From positions 372,001 through 436,000 of the forward strand of contig NZ_BSTD01000008.1 of the NCBI RefSeq assembly GCF_030269325.1: a stretch of DNA of 64,000 nt, given 5' to 3'. Below are positions 49,048 through 57,822 of this stretch, piece after piece. Both the position numbers and the translations under genes were made by a program. The first letter of the stretch is position 1, and each line of letters opens with the position of its first letter. Below the pieces are notes generated by a model. That model saw nothing but the letters and a program-made list of their open reading frames with translations. It searched no databases and was not told the origin of the DNA. This DNA comes from Amycolatopsis sp. NBRC 101858. Lineage in GTDB: Bacteria; Actinomycetota; Actinomycetes; Mycobacteriales; Pseudonocardiaceae.

Positions 49048-49790
49048 TTCGCGGCCTCCAAGACCTTCGCGGCGGCTTCGACGGCAGACCCGACGTTTCC
49101 GCCGAGCCGGGTGTGGCTCATGACCAGACCGCGGACGACCCCGTGCCACAGCATCGACGACTGCGGGTCGGCGGCCGGCGGATCGCCGAGCACCACCGGC
49201 AGCGTCGTGGCGCCCAGGGCAGCGGCCGAGCCGGGCGACGGCAGTTTCAACCAGGTGTGCGCGGACGTCGTCCCGAGGCCGGACGCGATGGTGACCGCCC
49301 GCGCCAGCGACGCCGGGTCCTCCGGCAGCTCGATCATGGCGACCAGGCCGTACGCGGCCAGCTCGGTGACAGCGTCGGCACAGGCCTGCCGGGTCTGGGC
49401 GGTGCCGGCCAGGCGCAGCAGCATCGTGCCGCCGTCGAGGCCGCAGTCGATCAGCGTCCGGGCGTCGTAGCCGGTGAACCGGTCGTCGGGGTTCATCGAC
49501 CCGAAGACGACCTTGTCGTGCAGCGCGCCGAGCAGGAGCAGCTCCTCGACGATGTCCGGGGTGCCCAGGACGCCGTCGACGGCCGGGTTCTCCACTGCGA
49601 CGAGCAGCCGCTCCAGCAAGGTCCGCCGGTCGAGCAGGTCCTCGTGATCGGCGGCGACCAGGAACAGCGTTCCGTTGTCGGACAGCAGTTTCGACCGGCG
49701 TTTGCGGGTCGCGTACGCCTGCCGGACCGCGCCCGGGTTCGTGGCGCGGGTGTGCAGGAGCTCGCGCCAGCGCTCGTCGGTGAGGATCAC
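49044..49790 (-). CDS. Cgl0159-type aldolase-like protein of inositol clusters
   Basis: 248 aa from GTG 49790. A predicted beta/alpha barrel with LFLVAADHEDLLDRRTLLER, VLGTPDIVEELLLLG, DGGTMLLRL and TWLKLP strands. It resembles the Cgl0159/deoxyribose-phosphate-aldolase-like proteins found in actinobacterial iol operons, first noted in Corynebacterium. Sitting between iolC and iolB, it probably cleaves the phosphorylated 5-dehydro-2-deoxy-gluconate, the step done by IolJ in Bacillus. No separate IolJ is present, which supports this. Confidence 0.8.
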   Translation of the reverse strand: MILTDERWRELLHTRATNPGAVRQAYATRKRRSKLLSDNGTLFLVAADHEDLLDRRTLLERLLVAVENPAVDGVLGTPDIVEELLLLGALHDKVVFGSMNPDDRFTGYDARTLIDCGLDGGTMLLRLAGTAQTRQACADAVTELAAYGLVAMIELPEDPASLARAVTIASGLGTTSAHTWLKLPSPGSAAALGATTLPVVLGDPPAADPQSSMLWHGVVRGLVMSHTRLGGNVGSAVEAAAKVLEAAK

Positions 49791-50716
49791 AGCAGCTCCT
49801 CGATCTCCGCCGCGGTCGGCATGGCGTCGGCGCAGGCCAGCCGGGACGCCACGAGTGCGCCCGCGGCGTTGGCGTACTCGGCGATGCGCACCGGCTCCCA
49901 GCCCGACAGCAGCCCGTGGATCAGCGCGCCGCCGAAGCCGTCACCGGCGCCGAGGCCGCAGACGACCTCGATGCGTTGCGGCCGCACGGTCCGGCGTCCC
50001 TCCGGGGTGGCCACCAGCACGCCGTCCGCGCCCTTCTTGATCACCGCCAGCCGCAGGCCGCGTTCGAGCATCCGGTCCGCCGCCGCGTCCGGGTCCGCGG
50101 TGCCGACGGCGACCTCCACCTCGGTGCGGTTGCCGACCGCGACGGTGACGTGGTCGAGCATCGCGCCGATCTCTTCCCGGGCCTGCTCGACCGACGGCCA
50201 GAACATCGGCCGGTAGTCGAGGTCCAGCACGGTGTGCTCGCGGCGGCCGCGGGTTTCGAGGATCTTCCGCTGCGTCGCGCGGGCGGGTTCGGCGGACACG
50301 CCGGTGCCGGTGACCCACAGCAGCGGCACCGACTCGACGACGTCCCACGGCACGTCGTCGTCGGTGAGCGTGAGGTCCGGCGCGATGGGGGAGCGGTAGA
50401 ACAGCAGCGGCGGGTCCGCGGGCGGGTTCAGCTCGCAGAACACCACCGGCGTCTGGAGGTCCGGCGACGTGCCCACGTGCGCCGGGGACACGCCGAAGCC
50501 TTCCAAGGCTTGCCGGACGTAGTCGCCGAAGCCGTCCGGGCCGACCTTGGTCAGCACCGCCGTGTGCCGGCCGAGCCGCGCGGCGGCGACCGCGACGTTG
50601 GTCGCGGTGCCGCCGAGCGACTTGGCGAACGTGCTGACGCCGGCCAGGGGGACGCCGCTCTGCTCGGGGTAGAGGTCGACGCCCACCCGGCCGATCGTCA
50701 GCGCTTCGAGGTTCAC
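49787..50716 (-). CDS. iolC: 5-dehydro-2-deoxygluconokinase (IolC), PfkB family
   Basis: 309 aa from GTG 50716. PfkB kinase features: SLGGTATNVAVAAARLG near residue 35 and the catalytic GLGAGDGFGGALIHGLL near residue 255, with IKKGADGVLVATPEGRR before it. It phosphorylates 5-dehydro-2-deoxy-gluconate with ATP. It overlaps the ABC ATPase gene upstream and the Cgl0159-like gene downstream by GTGA. Confidence 0.92.
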   Translation of the reverse strand: MNLEALTIGRVGVDLYPEQSGVPLAGVSTFAKSLGGTATNVAVAAARLGRHTAVLTKVGPDGFGDYVRQALEGFGVSPAHVGTSPDLQTPVVFCELNPPADPPLLFYRSPIAPDLTLTDDDVPWDVVESVPLLWVTGTGVSAEPARATQRKILETRGRREHTVLDLDYRPMFWPSVEQAREEIGAMLDHVTVAVGNRTEVEVAVGTADPDAAADRMLERGLRLAVIKKGADGVLVATPEGRRTVRPQRIEVVCGLGAGDGFGGALIHGLLSGWEPVRIAEYANAAGALVASRLACADAMPTAAEIEELL

Positions 50717-51492
50717 GCCTTCTCCACCTGCCGCAGCTCGTGCTCGAGGGCTTCCAGTTCCGCACCGCCCGCCATCTGCCGGGTCAGCTCGTTGATGTCG
50801 ATGTCCTTCTTCTCGTACGAGCCGAGCGGCGCACCGCGCTTGAGCAGCAGGAACCGGTCGGCGACCGGGTAGGCGTGGTGCGGGTTGTGCGTGATCAGCA
50901 CGACGCCGAGCCCCCGGTCGCGGGCCTGCGCGACGTACTTCAGCACCACCCCGGCCTGCTTGACGCCCAGCGCGGCGGTCGGCTCGTCGAGGATCAGCAC
51001 CTTCGCGCCGAAGTACACCGCCCGGGCGATCGCGACGCACTGGCGTTCACCGCCGGAGAGCGTCCCGACCGGCTGCTCGACATCCCGCAGGTCGATGCCC
51101 ATGTCGGACAGCGCCTGCTTGGTCGTCTCGCGGCCCTTGCGCCGGTCGAGCATCTTAAACGGGCCGAAGCCGGTCGTCGGCTCGGACCCGAGGAAGAAGT
51201 TCCGCCAGACGCTCATCAGCGGGACCACGGCGAGGTCCTGGTACACGGTCGCGATGCCGTGGTCGAGCGCCTCCCGCGGCGAGGTGAGCCGGACCGGCTG
51301 CCCGTCGATGAGGAACTCGCCGCGGTCGTGCTGGTGCACGCCGGCCAGGATCTTGATCAGCGTGGACTTCCCGGCGCCGTTGTCGCCGAGCACGCAGGTC
51401 ACCTCGCCGGCGTTGACCACAGTGGACACATCGCGCAGGGCGATGACGCTGCCGTAGGTCTTCCCGATCTCGCGTACCTCGATGAGGCTCAT
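50713..51492 (-). CDS. ABC transporter ATP-binding protein, single-domain carbohydrate type
   Basis: 259 aa from ATG 51492. One nucleotide-binding domain: Walker A GDNGAGKSTLIKI, LSGGERQCVAIARAV, Walker B VLILDEPTAALG, and the H-loop VLITHNPHHAY. CUT2 sugar importers normally have a double-domain ATPase of about 500 aa, as in the first importer of this window; here it is half size and would act as a homodimer, like FrcA of fructose importers. It probably energises myo-inositol uptake. Confidence 0.9.
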   Translation of the reverse strand: MSLIEVREIGKTYGSVIALRDVSTVVNAGEVTCVLGDNGAGKSTLIKILAGVHQHDRGEFLIDGQPVRLTSPREALDHGIATVYQDLAVVPLMSVWRNFFLGSEPTTGFGPFKMLDRRKGRETTKQALSDMGIDLRDVEQPVGTLSGGERQCVAIARAVYFGAKVLILDEPTAALGVKQAGVVLKYVAQARDRGLGVVLITHNPHHAYPVADRFLLLKRGAPLGSYEKKDIDINELTRQMAGGAELEALEHELRQVEKA

Positions 51493-52532
51493 CGGCGTAC
51501 CCTTTCCGCGCGCCGCCGGAAGGCGTTGTTCACCAGGACCGCGGCCAGCAGCATGATGCCGAGGAACAGCATGAACCAGTCGCTGTTCCACTGCGCGAAC
51601 ACGATGCCCTGCCGCGCCATGCCGAAGATCAGCGCGCCGATCGCCGCGCCCACCGCCGAGCCGAACCCGCCGGTGAGCAGGCAGCCGCCGATCACCGCGG
51701 CGATGATGTACTGGAACTCCAGCCCGATGCCCTGGTTCGCCTGGACGCTGGCGAAGCGCAGGATGTTGATCGAGCCGACCAGCCACGCGCCGAGCGCGGT
51801 GCCCATGAACAGCAGGATCTTCGTGCGCACCACCGGCACGCCGACCGAGCGGGCCGACACCTGCGACCCGCCGACCGCGAAGATCCAGTTGCCGAACCGG
51901 GTCCGCACCAGCAGCCACGCGGCGATCGCCGTGACGACGATCCACCAGATGATCGACGACTGGAACTGCGTGCCGCCGATGTCGAACGTGGACGCGAACA
52001 ACCCGCCGGCGGACTCGTACCCGCTGGTCGAGCGCATGCCCGAGACCTGGACGGTGTTGGTCACCCAGCGCGTCACGCCGAGGTTGAGCCCCTGCAGGGC
52101 GAGGAACGACCCCAGCGTGACGATGAAGCTGGGCAGGCCGGTCTTCATGACCAGCCAGCCGTTGAACGCGCCGACGCCGAGGGCGAAGGCGAGCGAGACC
52201 AGCAGCGCGAGCCAGACGTTCCAGCCCGCCTGCGTGGCCAGGATCGCCGTGACCAGCGACGTCGACGCCGTCATCACGCCGGCCGAGAGGTCGAACTCGC
52301 CGCCGACCATGAGCAGCGCGACCACGACGGCCATGATGCCCAGGGTCGAGGAGTCGTCGAGCCAAGTCGCCACGCCCAGCGGGCTGAGGAACTGGCCGGT
52401 GACGACGGAGAAGAAGACGAACACGAGCACGGCGCCGAGCAGCGCGCCGATCTCGGGCCGGACGACCAGCCGGTCGGTCAGGCTCTTCTTCCCCACGCGT
52501 TCGTCGGGTTGCGCCTGGATCGCGGCGGTCAT
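51489..52532 (-). CDS. ABC transporter permease for (probably) myo-inositol
   Basis: 347 aa, 9-10 membrane segments. Family features: GGEFDLSAGVMTASTSLVTA in the first half and WIFAVGGSQVSARSVGVPVV, then IGGCLLTGGFGSAVGAAIGA, in the second. It has an extended periplasmic loop (about residues 150-190) absent from RbsC. It shares one base with the stop of the binding-protein gene and overlaps the ATPase gene by ATGA. Confidence 0.9.
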   Translation of the reverse strand: MTAAIQAQPDERVGKKSLTDRLVVRPEIGALLGAVLVFVFFSVVTGQFLSPLGVATWLDDSSTLGIMAVVVALLMVGGEFDLSAGVMTASTSLVTAILATQAGWNVWLALLVSLAFALGVGAFNGWLVMKTGLPSFIVTLGSFLALQGLNLGVTRWVTNTVQVSGMRSTSGYESAGGLFASTFDIGGTQFQSSIIWWIVVTAIAAWLLVRTRFGNWIFAVGGSQVSARSVGVPVVRTKILLFMGTALGAWLVGSINILRFASVQANQGIGLEFQYIIAAVIGGCLLTGGFGSAVGAAIGALIFGMARQGIVFAQWNSDWFMLFLGIMLLAAVLVNNAFRRRAERVRR

Positions 52533-53527
52533 CAGCGAGTGCCGCGCTCGGCGTACGGGGCCACGGTGTCGATGTTGGTCTTGTCGACGAAGCCGGGGCC
52601 GGTCTGCACCGGGTGGCCGCCGCCGATGGTGTTGCCGTTCTCCTTGTACAGCTTGAGGAACACGATCGGCAGGTAGCCCTGCTCGTACTGCTGCTGGTCA
52701 ACGGCGAAGAGGATCGTGCCGGCCTTGATGGCCGCGACGACGTCGGCGTTCAGGTCGAACGTCGCCACCTGCGCCTTCGAGCTCGCCTCCTTGGCCGCGT
52801 CCACCGCGCGGGCCGCGACCTGGGAGTTCAGCGCCAGCACGGCGTCGATCGACGGGTCGGACTGCAGCGCGCCGCGGATCCGGGCCTGCGCGTCGGTCGG
52901 GTTGGAGATGTCGACCTGCAGCGTGGTCACGTTGCCGAAGGCCTGCTTCGCGCCGTCGCAGCGCTGGTTCTGGCCGATGTTGCCGGCCTCGTGGATGACG
53001 CACAGCAGCTTCGTCTTGCCGGCCGCCTTGAGCCGCTGGCCCGCGCCCTGGCCCGCGAGGCCCTCGCTCTGCCCGACGTGCGCGATCGCGCCGAACGCCG
53101 CGCTGGAGTCCTCGCCGGAGTTGATGGTGACGACCGGGATGCCGGCCTTGACCGCGTTCTGGATCGACGTCTGCAGCGCCTGCGGGTTCGCCATGGAGAC
53201 GACCAGGCCGCTGACCTTCTGCGCGACGGCGTTGTCGATCAGCTTGGCCTGGTTGCCCGGGTCGCCGTCGGAGTAGTAGTCGACGCCGATGTTCAGATCC
53301 TTGCCCGCCTGCTCGGCGCCGTTCTTCACGACGTTCCAGAAGGCGTCGCCGGCGCTGCCGTGCGTGACGACCGCGATCTTGAGCGGGCCGCCCGTGCTCG
53401 GGGCCGCGGCGGACGAGGCGCTCGAGCTGCCGGCCGAGTTGTCGGCGCTCGGGCCGCTGCAGGCGGACAGGACCAGCCCGGCGGCGGCGATCGCCGCCAC
53501 GCCGGCCAGCTTCTTGATAGAGAACAC
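52532..53527 (-). CDS. ABC substrate-binding lipoprotein for (probably) myo-inositol
   Basis: 331 aa from GTG 53527, five bases after AAAGGAG; GTG 53533 is too close to that site. Signal peptide with lipobox LSAC at about residue 21, then a Ser/Ala linker. The type 1 binding fold is seen in VVTHGSAGDAFWNVVKNGAE, DNAVAQKVSGLVVSMANPQA and DAVLALNSQVAARAV. With the permease and ATPase it forms the importer of the iol operon. The ligand is inferred from context only. Confidence 0.9.
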   Translation of the reverse strand: MFSIKKLAGVAAIAAAGLVLSACSGPSADNSAGSSSASSAAAPSTGGPLKIAVVTHGSAGDAFWNVVKNGAEQAGKDLNIGVDYYSDGDPGNQAKLIDNAVAQKVSGLVVSMANPQALQTSIQNAVKAGIPVVTINSGEDSSAAFGAIAHVGQSEGLAGQGAGQRLKAAGKTKLLCVIHEAGNIGQNQRCDGAKQAFGNVTTLQVDISNPTDAQARIRGALQSDPSIDAVLALNSQVAARAVDAAKEASSKAQVATFDLNADVVAAIKAGTILFAVDQQQYEQGYLPIVFLKLYKENGNTIGGGHPVQTGPGFVDKTNIDTVAPYAERGTR

Positions 53528-53547
53528 AGTCACTCCTTTGGGACCGA

Positions 53548-54429
53548 TTAGAGGGAGTCGATGATCTTCGCGAGGTGGGCCAGGCTGCGCTCGGTGTCCC
53601 GGCGGGGTGTGTCGTCGGGGCTCGAGTCGCCGAGGGCGGTGTCCTGTTCGAGGACGTACCAGCCGTCGTAGCCGGCCGCCTGGACGGAGCGCACCATCGA
53701 CGCCACGTCCACGTCCCCCTCGCCGAGCGGGGTGTAGATGCCCCGCCCGACCGCGTCGGTGTAGCCGAGCCGGCCCGAGCGGACTTCGGCCGCCAGGTCT
53801 TCTCGGACGTCCTTCAGATGCACGTGCCCCACCCGTTCGGGATACCGCTGCGCCAGCTCGACCGGATCCGTCCCGCCGATCATCAGGTGCCCGGTGTCGA
53901 GGCACAAGCCGAGGTCGGAACCGGCGAGGAAGCGCTCGACCTCGGCCTGCTGCTCGACGTGGGTCCCGACGTGCGGGTGCAGCACGGTGCGCAGGCCGTG
54001 GGCGGCGGCGATGTCGCGGATCTTGCCGGCGGTGCCGACGAGCATCGCCCATTCGGCGTCGGTGAGCTTCGGGCGTTCGTCGTAGCCGTCGAGCCCGGTC
54101 GCGGCGGCGAGCACGAGGACGTCACCCCCGCACGCGGCGAACAGTGCGGCGGACTCTTCGGCTTCCTTGAGGGCGTTCTCCCGGTTTTCGTGGAGGACGA
54201 CGGCGAGGAAGCCGCCGACGAGCGTCAGGCCGTGCGTCCCGAGCAGGTCCCGGAGCTCCGCCGGGGCGCGCGGGAGGTACCCGGGCGGGCCCAGTTCGGT
54301 GGCCTGCACCCCGAGCGCCGCCATTTCGCCGAGCACGGTCGGTGCGTCGAGCACGCGGCCCCACCCCGGGACTTCGCAAACGCCCCAGGAGATCGGCGCG
54401 GCGGCTACTCGGATCGTCGCTGTCACCAT
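53548..54429 (-). CDS. Sugar phosphate isomerase/epimerase family protein, probable inosose dehydratase or isomerase (IolE/IolH-like)
   Basis: 293 aa from ATG 54429; GTG 54426 fits the GGAGG spacing slightly better. A TIM barrel with AAAPISWGVCEVPGWG (the IolE-like start), LHPHVGTHVEQQAEVERFL, LCLDTGHLMIGG and GHVHLKDV, which carry the metal-binding His, Glu and Asp residues. IolE would dehydrate 2-keto-myo-inositol to the diketone used by IolD; no other IolE candidate is present. First gene of the operon, facing lacI across twin operators. Confidence 0.87.
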   Translation of the reverse strand: MVTATIRVAAAPISWGVCEVPGWGRVLDAPTVLGEMAALGVQATELGPPGYLPRAPAELRDLLGTHGLTLVGGFLAVVLHENRENALKEAEESAALFAACGGDVLVLAAATGLDGYDERPKLTDAEWAMLVGTAGKIRDIAAAHGLRTVLHPHVGTHVEQQAEVERFLAGSDLGLCLDTGHLMIGGTDPVELAQRYPERVGHVHLKDVREDLAAEVRSGRLGYTDAVGRGIYTPLGEGDVDVASMVRSVQAAGYDGWYVLEQDTALGDSSPDDTPRRDTERSLAHLAKIIDSL

Positions 54430-54447
54430 GGGCCTCCGTCGGTCCGT

Positions 54448-54478
54448 TGGAGCGCTCTATTGATTAGAGCGCTCTAAT
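54448..54478. promoter_or_regulatory. Twin LacI-type operators between the divergent iol transcripts
   Basis: A perfect 16-base palindrome ATTAGAGCGCTCTAAT (54463-54478) and a related TGGAGCGCTCTA (54448-54459) have centres 17 bases apart. Both carry the central CG typical of LacI/GalR sites. They lie 19 bases before the minus-strand operon start and about 60 before the regulator's own start. Confidence 0.85.
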
Positions 54479-54539
54479 CTTGTAGCGTCCGTCACAGCAA
54501 GTCAAGGCTGAGTTTTTCGTGGTCAGGGGAGGTGCCGTC

Positions 54540-55559
54540 ATGCGTCCGACCATGGAAGACGTCGCCGCGCGGGCGGGAGTTTCCCGCGCGCTGGTCTCCC
54601 TGGTGATGAGGAATTCACCGAAGGTCTCCGACGCCCGCCGCTCGGCGGTGCTGCGGGCCGCGAAGGAGCTCGGCTACCAGCCGCACGTGATGGCGCGGTC
54701 GCTGGCCAGCCGCACGTCCACGGTGCTCGGCGTGATGGTCAACGACCTGCGCAACGCGTTCTTCGCCGACATCGTCGAGGAGCTGGACAGCGCCGCGCAG
54801 GCGGCGGGCTTCGACCTGATCCTCAACACCGGCGGCCGCAGTCCCACGCGCGAGTGGAACGCCTTGCACAACCTGCTTTCCTTCCGCCCGGCGGGGATCA
54901 TCCTGCTCTCGCCGGTCGTCCCGGCGTCGGCGATCCAGGTCGCGGCCCGGCAGTGCCCGGTCGTGCTGGTCTCGCGGACCGCGCGGTCGTCCACAGTGGA
55001 CACGGTGAACGACGACGGCGAGGCGGGCTCCGCGCTGGCCGTCGACCACCTGGTCGGCCTCGGGCACCGGCGCATCGCGCACCTCGACGGCGGCGCCGCG
55101 GCCGGGTCGGCCCAGCGGCGGCGGGGCTTCGAGGCCGCCATGCGGCGGCACGGGCTCGAGCCGATCGTCGTGCGCAGCGAGCACACCGACATCGGGGGCG
55201 AGAACGCCGTGCGGGAGCTGCTGGCCGAGTACGCCCGCCCGGACCTGCCGACGGGGCTGGTCTCCGGCAACGACTTCAACGCCGTGGGGGCGATCTCGGC
55301 GCTGGAAGAAGCCGGGCTGCGGGTGCCCGAGGACGTGTCGGTCGTCGGCTACGACAACACGTCGCTCGCCGCACTCCGCCACCTTTCGCTGACCACAGTG
55401 GACCAGCCGCGCAAGGACATGGCGCGGCTGGCCTTCGAAGCGTTGATCGAACGCGTCCGCGGGGAGCGCACGGAGCCGGTCCGGCACCTGCTGCACCCGT
55501 CCCTGGTGGTCCGCGCGACCACCGCCGAGATTTCCGTGACAGGAGGAGTACAACGATGA
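54540..55559 (+). CDS. LacI-family transcriptional regulator of the inositol genes
   Basis: 339 aa from ATG 54540, with GGGGAGG upstream. N-terminal HTH and hinge (PTMEDVAARAGVSRALVSLV, then GYQPHVMARSLASR), then a type 1 periplasmic-binding-like ligand domain (VLGVMVNDLRNAFFADIVEE, VVGYDNTSLAALRHLSLTTV). It likely represses both the eight-gene operon and its own unit with iolG until an inositol-derived inducer appears. It contains an exact GTCCACAGTGGAC (54989-55001) and a one-mismatch copy (55391-55403). It overlaps iolG by ATGA. Confidence 0.92.
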   Translation: MRPTMEDVAARAGVSRALVSLVMRNSPKVSDARRSAVLRAAKELGYQPHVMARSLASRTSTVLGVMVNDLRNAFFADIVEELDSAAQAAGFDLILNTGGRSPTREWNALHNLLSFRPAGIILLSPVVPASAIQVAARQCPVVLVSRTARSSTVDTVNDDGEAGSALAVDHLVGLGHRRIAHLDGGAAAGSAQRRRGFEAAMRRHGLEPIVVRSEHTDIGGENAVRELLAEYARPDLPTGLVSGNDFNAVGAISALEEAGLRVPEDVSVVGYDNTSLAALRHLSLTTVDQPRKDMARLAFEALIERVRGERTEPVRHLLHPSLVVRATTAEISVTGGVQR

Positions 55560-56554
55560 GGTTGGGACTGGCGGGCACCGGCCGGATCGGCACCGCGCAC
55601 GCGGAGACGCTGAAGAGCTTCGACGAGGTCGAGTCGGTCGTGGTGGCCGACGTCGACGCCACGCGAGCGCAGTCGGCCGCCGCGAAGCTGGGGGTCGAGG
55701 CGGCTTCCCTCGACGAGCTGTTCACCGCGGGCCTCGACGGCCTGGTCGTCACGGCCGCCACCGACGCGCATCCGGGCCTGATCATCGCCGCGGTCGACGC
55801 GGGCATCCCGGTCTTCTGCGAGAAGCCGGTCGCCGCGGACATCCCCGGCACCCTGGCCGTGATCGACCGCATCGGCGCCTCGGACGTCCCGGTCCAGATC
55901 GGCTTCCAGCGCCGCTTCGACGCGGGCTACGCGGCGGCGCGGGCGGCGGTCGCGTCGGGCGAGCTGGGCTGGCTGCACACGCTGCGCGCGACGACGTTCG
56001 ACCCGGCACCCCCGCCTGCGGAGTACGTCGCCCACTCCGGCGGGCTGTTCCGCGACTGCGGCGTGCACGACTTCGACATCATCCGCTGGGTGAGCGGCCG
56101 CGAGGTGGCCGAGGTGTACGCGATCGGCGCGAACCGCGGCGAGCGGTTCTTCGCGGACGCGGGCGACGTCGACACGGCGGCGGCGACGCTGACCCTGGAC
56201 GACGGAACCCTGGCGACGGTGTCCCTGACCCGCTACAACGGCGCGGGATACGACGTGCGGCTGGAGGCGCTGGGCTCGGTGTCGGGCGTGGTGGTCGGCC
56301 TGGACGACCGGGCGCCGCTGCGGTCGGTGGAGCCGGGGGTGCCGCCGCTGCCGGGGCCGGCGTACCCGGGGTTCATGGAGCGGTTCCGCCCGGCGTACAC
56401 GACGGAGCTGCGGGCGTTCCTGGACGTCGTCGCGGGCCGCGCGCCGTCGCCGTGCGTGGCGGCGGACGCACTGGAGGCGTTCTACATCGCGGAGGCGTGC
56501 GAGCTGTCCCGCCGCGAGCGGCGCCCGGTGGGCCTGGCGGAGGTCAGGCGCTGA
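55556..56554 (+). CDS. iolG: Inositol 2-dehydrogenase (IolG), Gfo/Idh/MocA family
   Basis: 332 aa from ATG 55556, after AGGAGGAG. NAD-binding GLAGTGRIGTAHAETLKS, the conserved CEKPVAADIPG with catalytic Lys near residue 93, and GGLFRDCGVHDFDIIRWVSG with the Asp and His of the family near 165. It oxidises myo-inositol to 2-keto-myo-inositol, the first step. Transcribed with the LacI regulator, opposite to the remaining iol genes. Followed by a 21-bp repeat array. Confidence 0.92.
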   Translation: MRLGLAGTGRIGTAHAETLKSFDEVESVVVADVDATRAQSAAAKLGVEAASLDELFTAGLDGLVVTAATDAHPGLIIAAVDAGIPVFCEKPVAADIPGTLAVIDRIGASDVPVQIGFQRRFDAGYAAARAAVASGELGWLHTLRATTFDPAPPPAEYVAHSGGLFRDCGVHDFDIIRWVSGREVAEVYAIGANRGERFFADAGDVDTAAATLTLDDGTLATVSLTRYNGAGYDVRLEALGSVSGVVVGLDDRAPLRSVEPGVPPLPGPAYPGFMERFRPAYTTELRAFLDVVAGRAPSPCVAADALEAFYIAEACELSRRERRPVGLAEVRR

Positions 56555-56574
56555 GCAGCTTGCGGACGGTGCGA

Positions 56575-56679
56575 CACGCGTGATTGCGGAGCCGTCACGC
56601 GTGATCAGGAGGTCGACACGCCGCGGGGTCGAGAGCCTCGCCGTGTCGACCCTCTGATCACGCGTGCCGACCTTCCGAT
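56575..56679. repeat. 21-bp repeat array forming a large imperfect hairpin
   Basis: Units starting CACGCGTG lie at 56575, 56596 and 56659. The 42 bases between 56617 and 56658 equal two unit lengths, so the period of 21 is kept exactly. The segment 56596-56620 pairs with 56642-56666 (25 positions, two mismatches), giving a long stem between the convergent iolG and TetR genes. The core and period match the array at 28502. Confidence 0.8.
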
Positions 56680-57260
56680 CACGGGCGCAGGAGCTTGCGG
56701 ACGGTGCGTTCGACCAGCGCCGCGGCCTTCGGCGGGGGAGTGCGGCCGGTCGAGAGGTAACGGTGGACGACCGCGCGCGGGATCTCGACCAGGGCGAGCA
56801 CGACCTCTTCGTCCGTGCAGCCGGTGAGCGGCGGCAGGGCCCGCGTCGCGCGCTTGAGCGTGTCGCGCAGCTCCTGCTCGTCCTCGGTCACGGCCTTCGC
56901 GGCTTCGGGTGACCAGTCGGCGGGCCCGAAGGCGTGCTTGCCCGCGTCGAGCACCCGCGCGCCCTCGGGGTGCTTGCGGCACCAGTGGACGACGCTCGTC
57001 GCGGCCTCGACCGCCGCTTCGATCGTCGTCGCCTCGCCGAGGCACCGGGTGAAGGTGTCCTGGAAGTCGCGCAGGGTCCGGCGCCAGAGCTCGGCGAGCA
57101 GCGCGGGGCGGTCCGGGAAGCGGTGGTAGATGGAGCCGTTGGGGGCTCCGGCGGCCTTCGCGGTGGCGGCCATGGTCACGGCGCGGGCCCCGCCTTCGGC
57201 GAACAAGGCCGTGGCGGCGTCGAGGAACTGCGCTGTGGTGTGCGTCGCGGGGCGGCCCAT
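56679..57260 (-). CDS. TetR-family regulator
   Basis: 193 aa from ATG 57260. HTH at about residues 20-50 (GARAVTMAATAKAAGAPNGS, then IYHRFPDRPALLAELWRR). The ligand domain contains CRKHPEGARVLDAGKHAFGP. Divergent from an SRPBCC-GNAT gene pair that it probably controls through the repeats at 57265-57309. Its stop lies at the edge of the 21-bp array. Confidence 0.88.
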   Translation of the reverse strand: MGRPATHTTAQFLDAATALFAEGGARAVTMAATAKAAGAPNGSIYHRFPDRPALLAELWRRTLRDFQDTFTRCLGEATTIEAAVEAATSVVHWCRKHPEGARVLDAGKHAFGPADWSPEAAKAVTEDEQELRDTLKRATRALPPLTGCTDEEVVLALVEIPRAVVHRYLSTGRTPPPKAAALVERTVRKLLRP

Positions 57261-57264
57261 GTTG

Positions 57265-57309
57265 TAGAGATTATGCTCTAATACGTTCTGGAGGACAGTC
57301 TCTAGAACG
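57265..57309. promoter_or_regulatory. Operator-like inverted repeats between TetR and SRPBCC genes
   Basis: TAGAG-N6-CTCTA (57265-57280) and CGTTCT-N14-AGAACG (57284-57289 with 57304-57309) lie in the 58-base divergent gap, which is AT-rich at 57262-57285. TetR self-control is plausible. Confidence 0.5.
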
Positions 57310-57318
57310 GAGAGTCTC

Positions 57319-57822
57319 ATGGTCCGCAACGTCCACACCCGCCGGTTCCCGGTCTCCGCCGACCGGCTCGTTCCCCTGCTGGAAACGCTCGGCACCCCGG
57401 AGGACCGGCTCTGGCCGGTGGCCGACTGGCCCCCGACCCGTCTGGACGGCCCCCGCGTCCCGGGCACACCGGCGGGCCACGGGCCGGTGCGCTACGTCGT
57501 GGAGGAGGTTTCCCCGGACCGGCTGCGGTGCCGGTTCACCGCGCCGGCGGGCGTGCACGGGTACCACGAACTCACGATCGACGGCGGCGCGCTCACCCAC
57601 GTCCTGGACGCGTCCCTGCACGGCCGGGCCCGGCTGACCTGGCCGTTGTTCTTCCGGCCCCTGCACGACGCGCTGCTGGAGGGGCTGCTGGACCGGGCCG
57701 AGCTCGAGGTGACCGGCCGGGTGGCGCGGCCGGTCCGGTGGTCGCCGTACGTCCGGCTTCTGCGGGCGCTGGGCAAAATCGGGTCGCGCGGCCGGCGTCC
57801 GGCCGCGAAACTCCGAGCATGA
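57319..57822 (+). CDS. SRPBCC-like protein of unknown function
   Basis: 167 aa from ATG 57319. The opening TRRFPVSADRLVPLLETLGT and the alternating strand pattern (GHGPVRYVVEEVSPDRLRCR, GYHELTID, LTHVLDASLHG) resemble polyketide-cyclase/START-like domains that bind hydrophobic ligands. No catalytic residues can be named. It is coupled by ATGA to a GNAT acetyltransferase and faces a TetR gene, so it may be part of a small-molecule response. Confidence 0.65.
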   Translation: MVRNVHTRRFPVSADRLVPLLETLGTPEDRLWPVADWPPTRLDGPRVPGTPAGHGPVRYVVEEVSPDRLRCRFTAPAGVHGYHELTIDGGALTHVLDASLHGRARLTWPLFFRPLHDALLEGLLDRAELEVTGRVARPVRWSPYVRLLRALGKIGSRGRRPAAKLRA

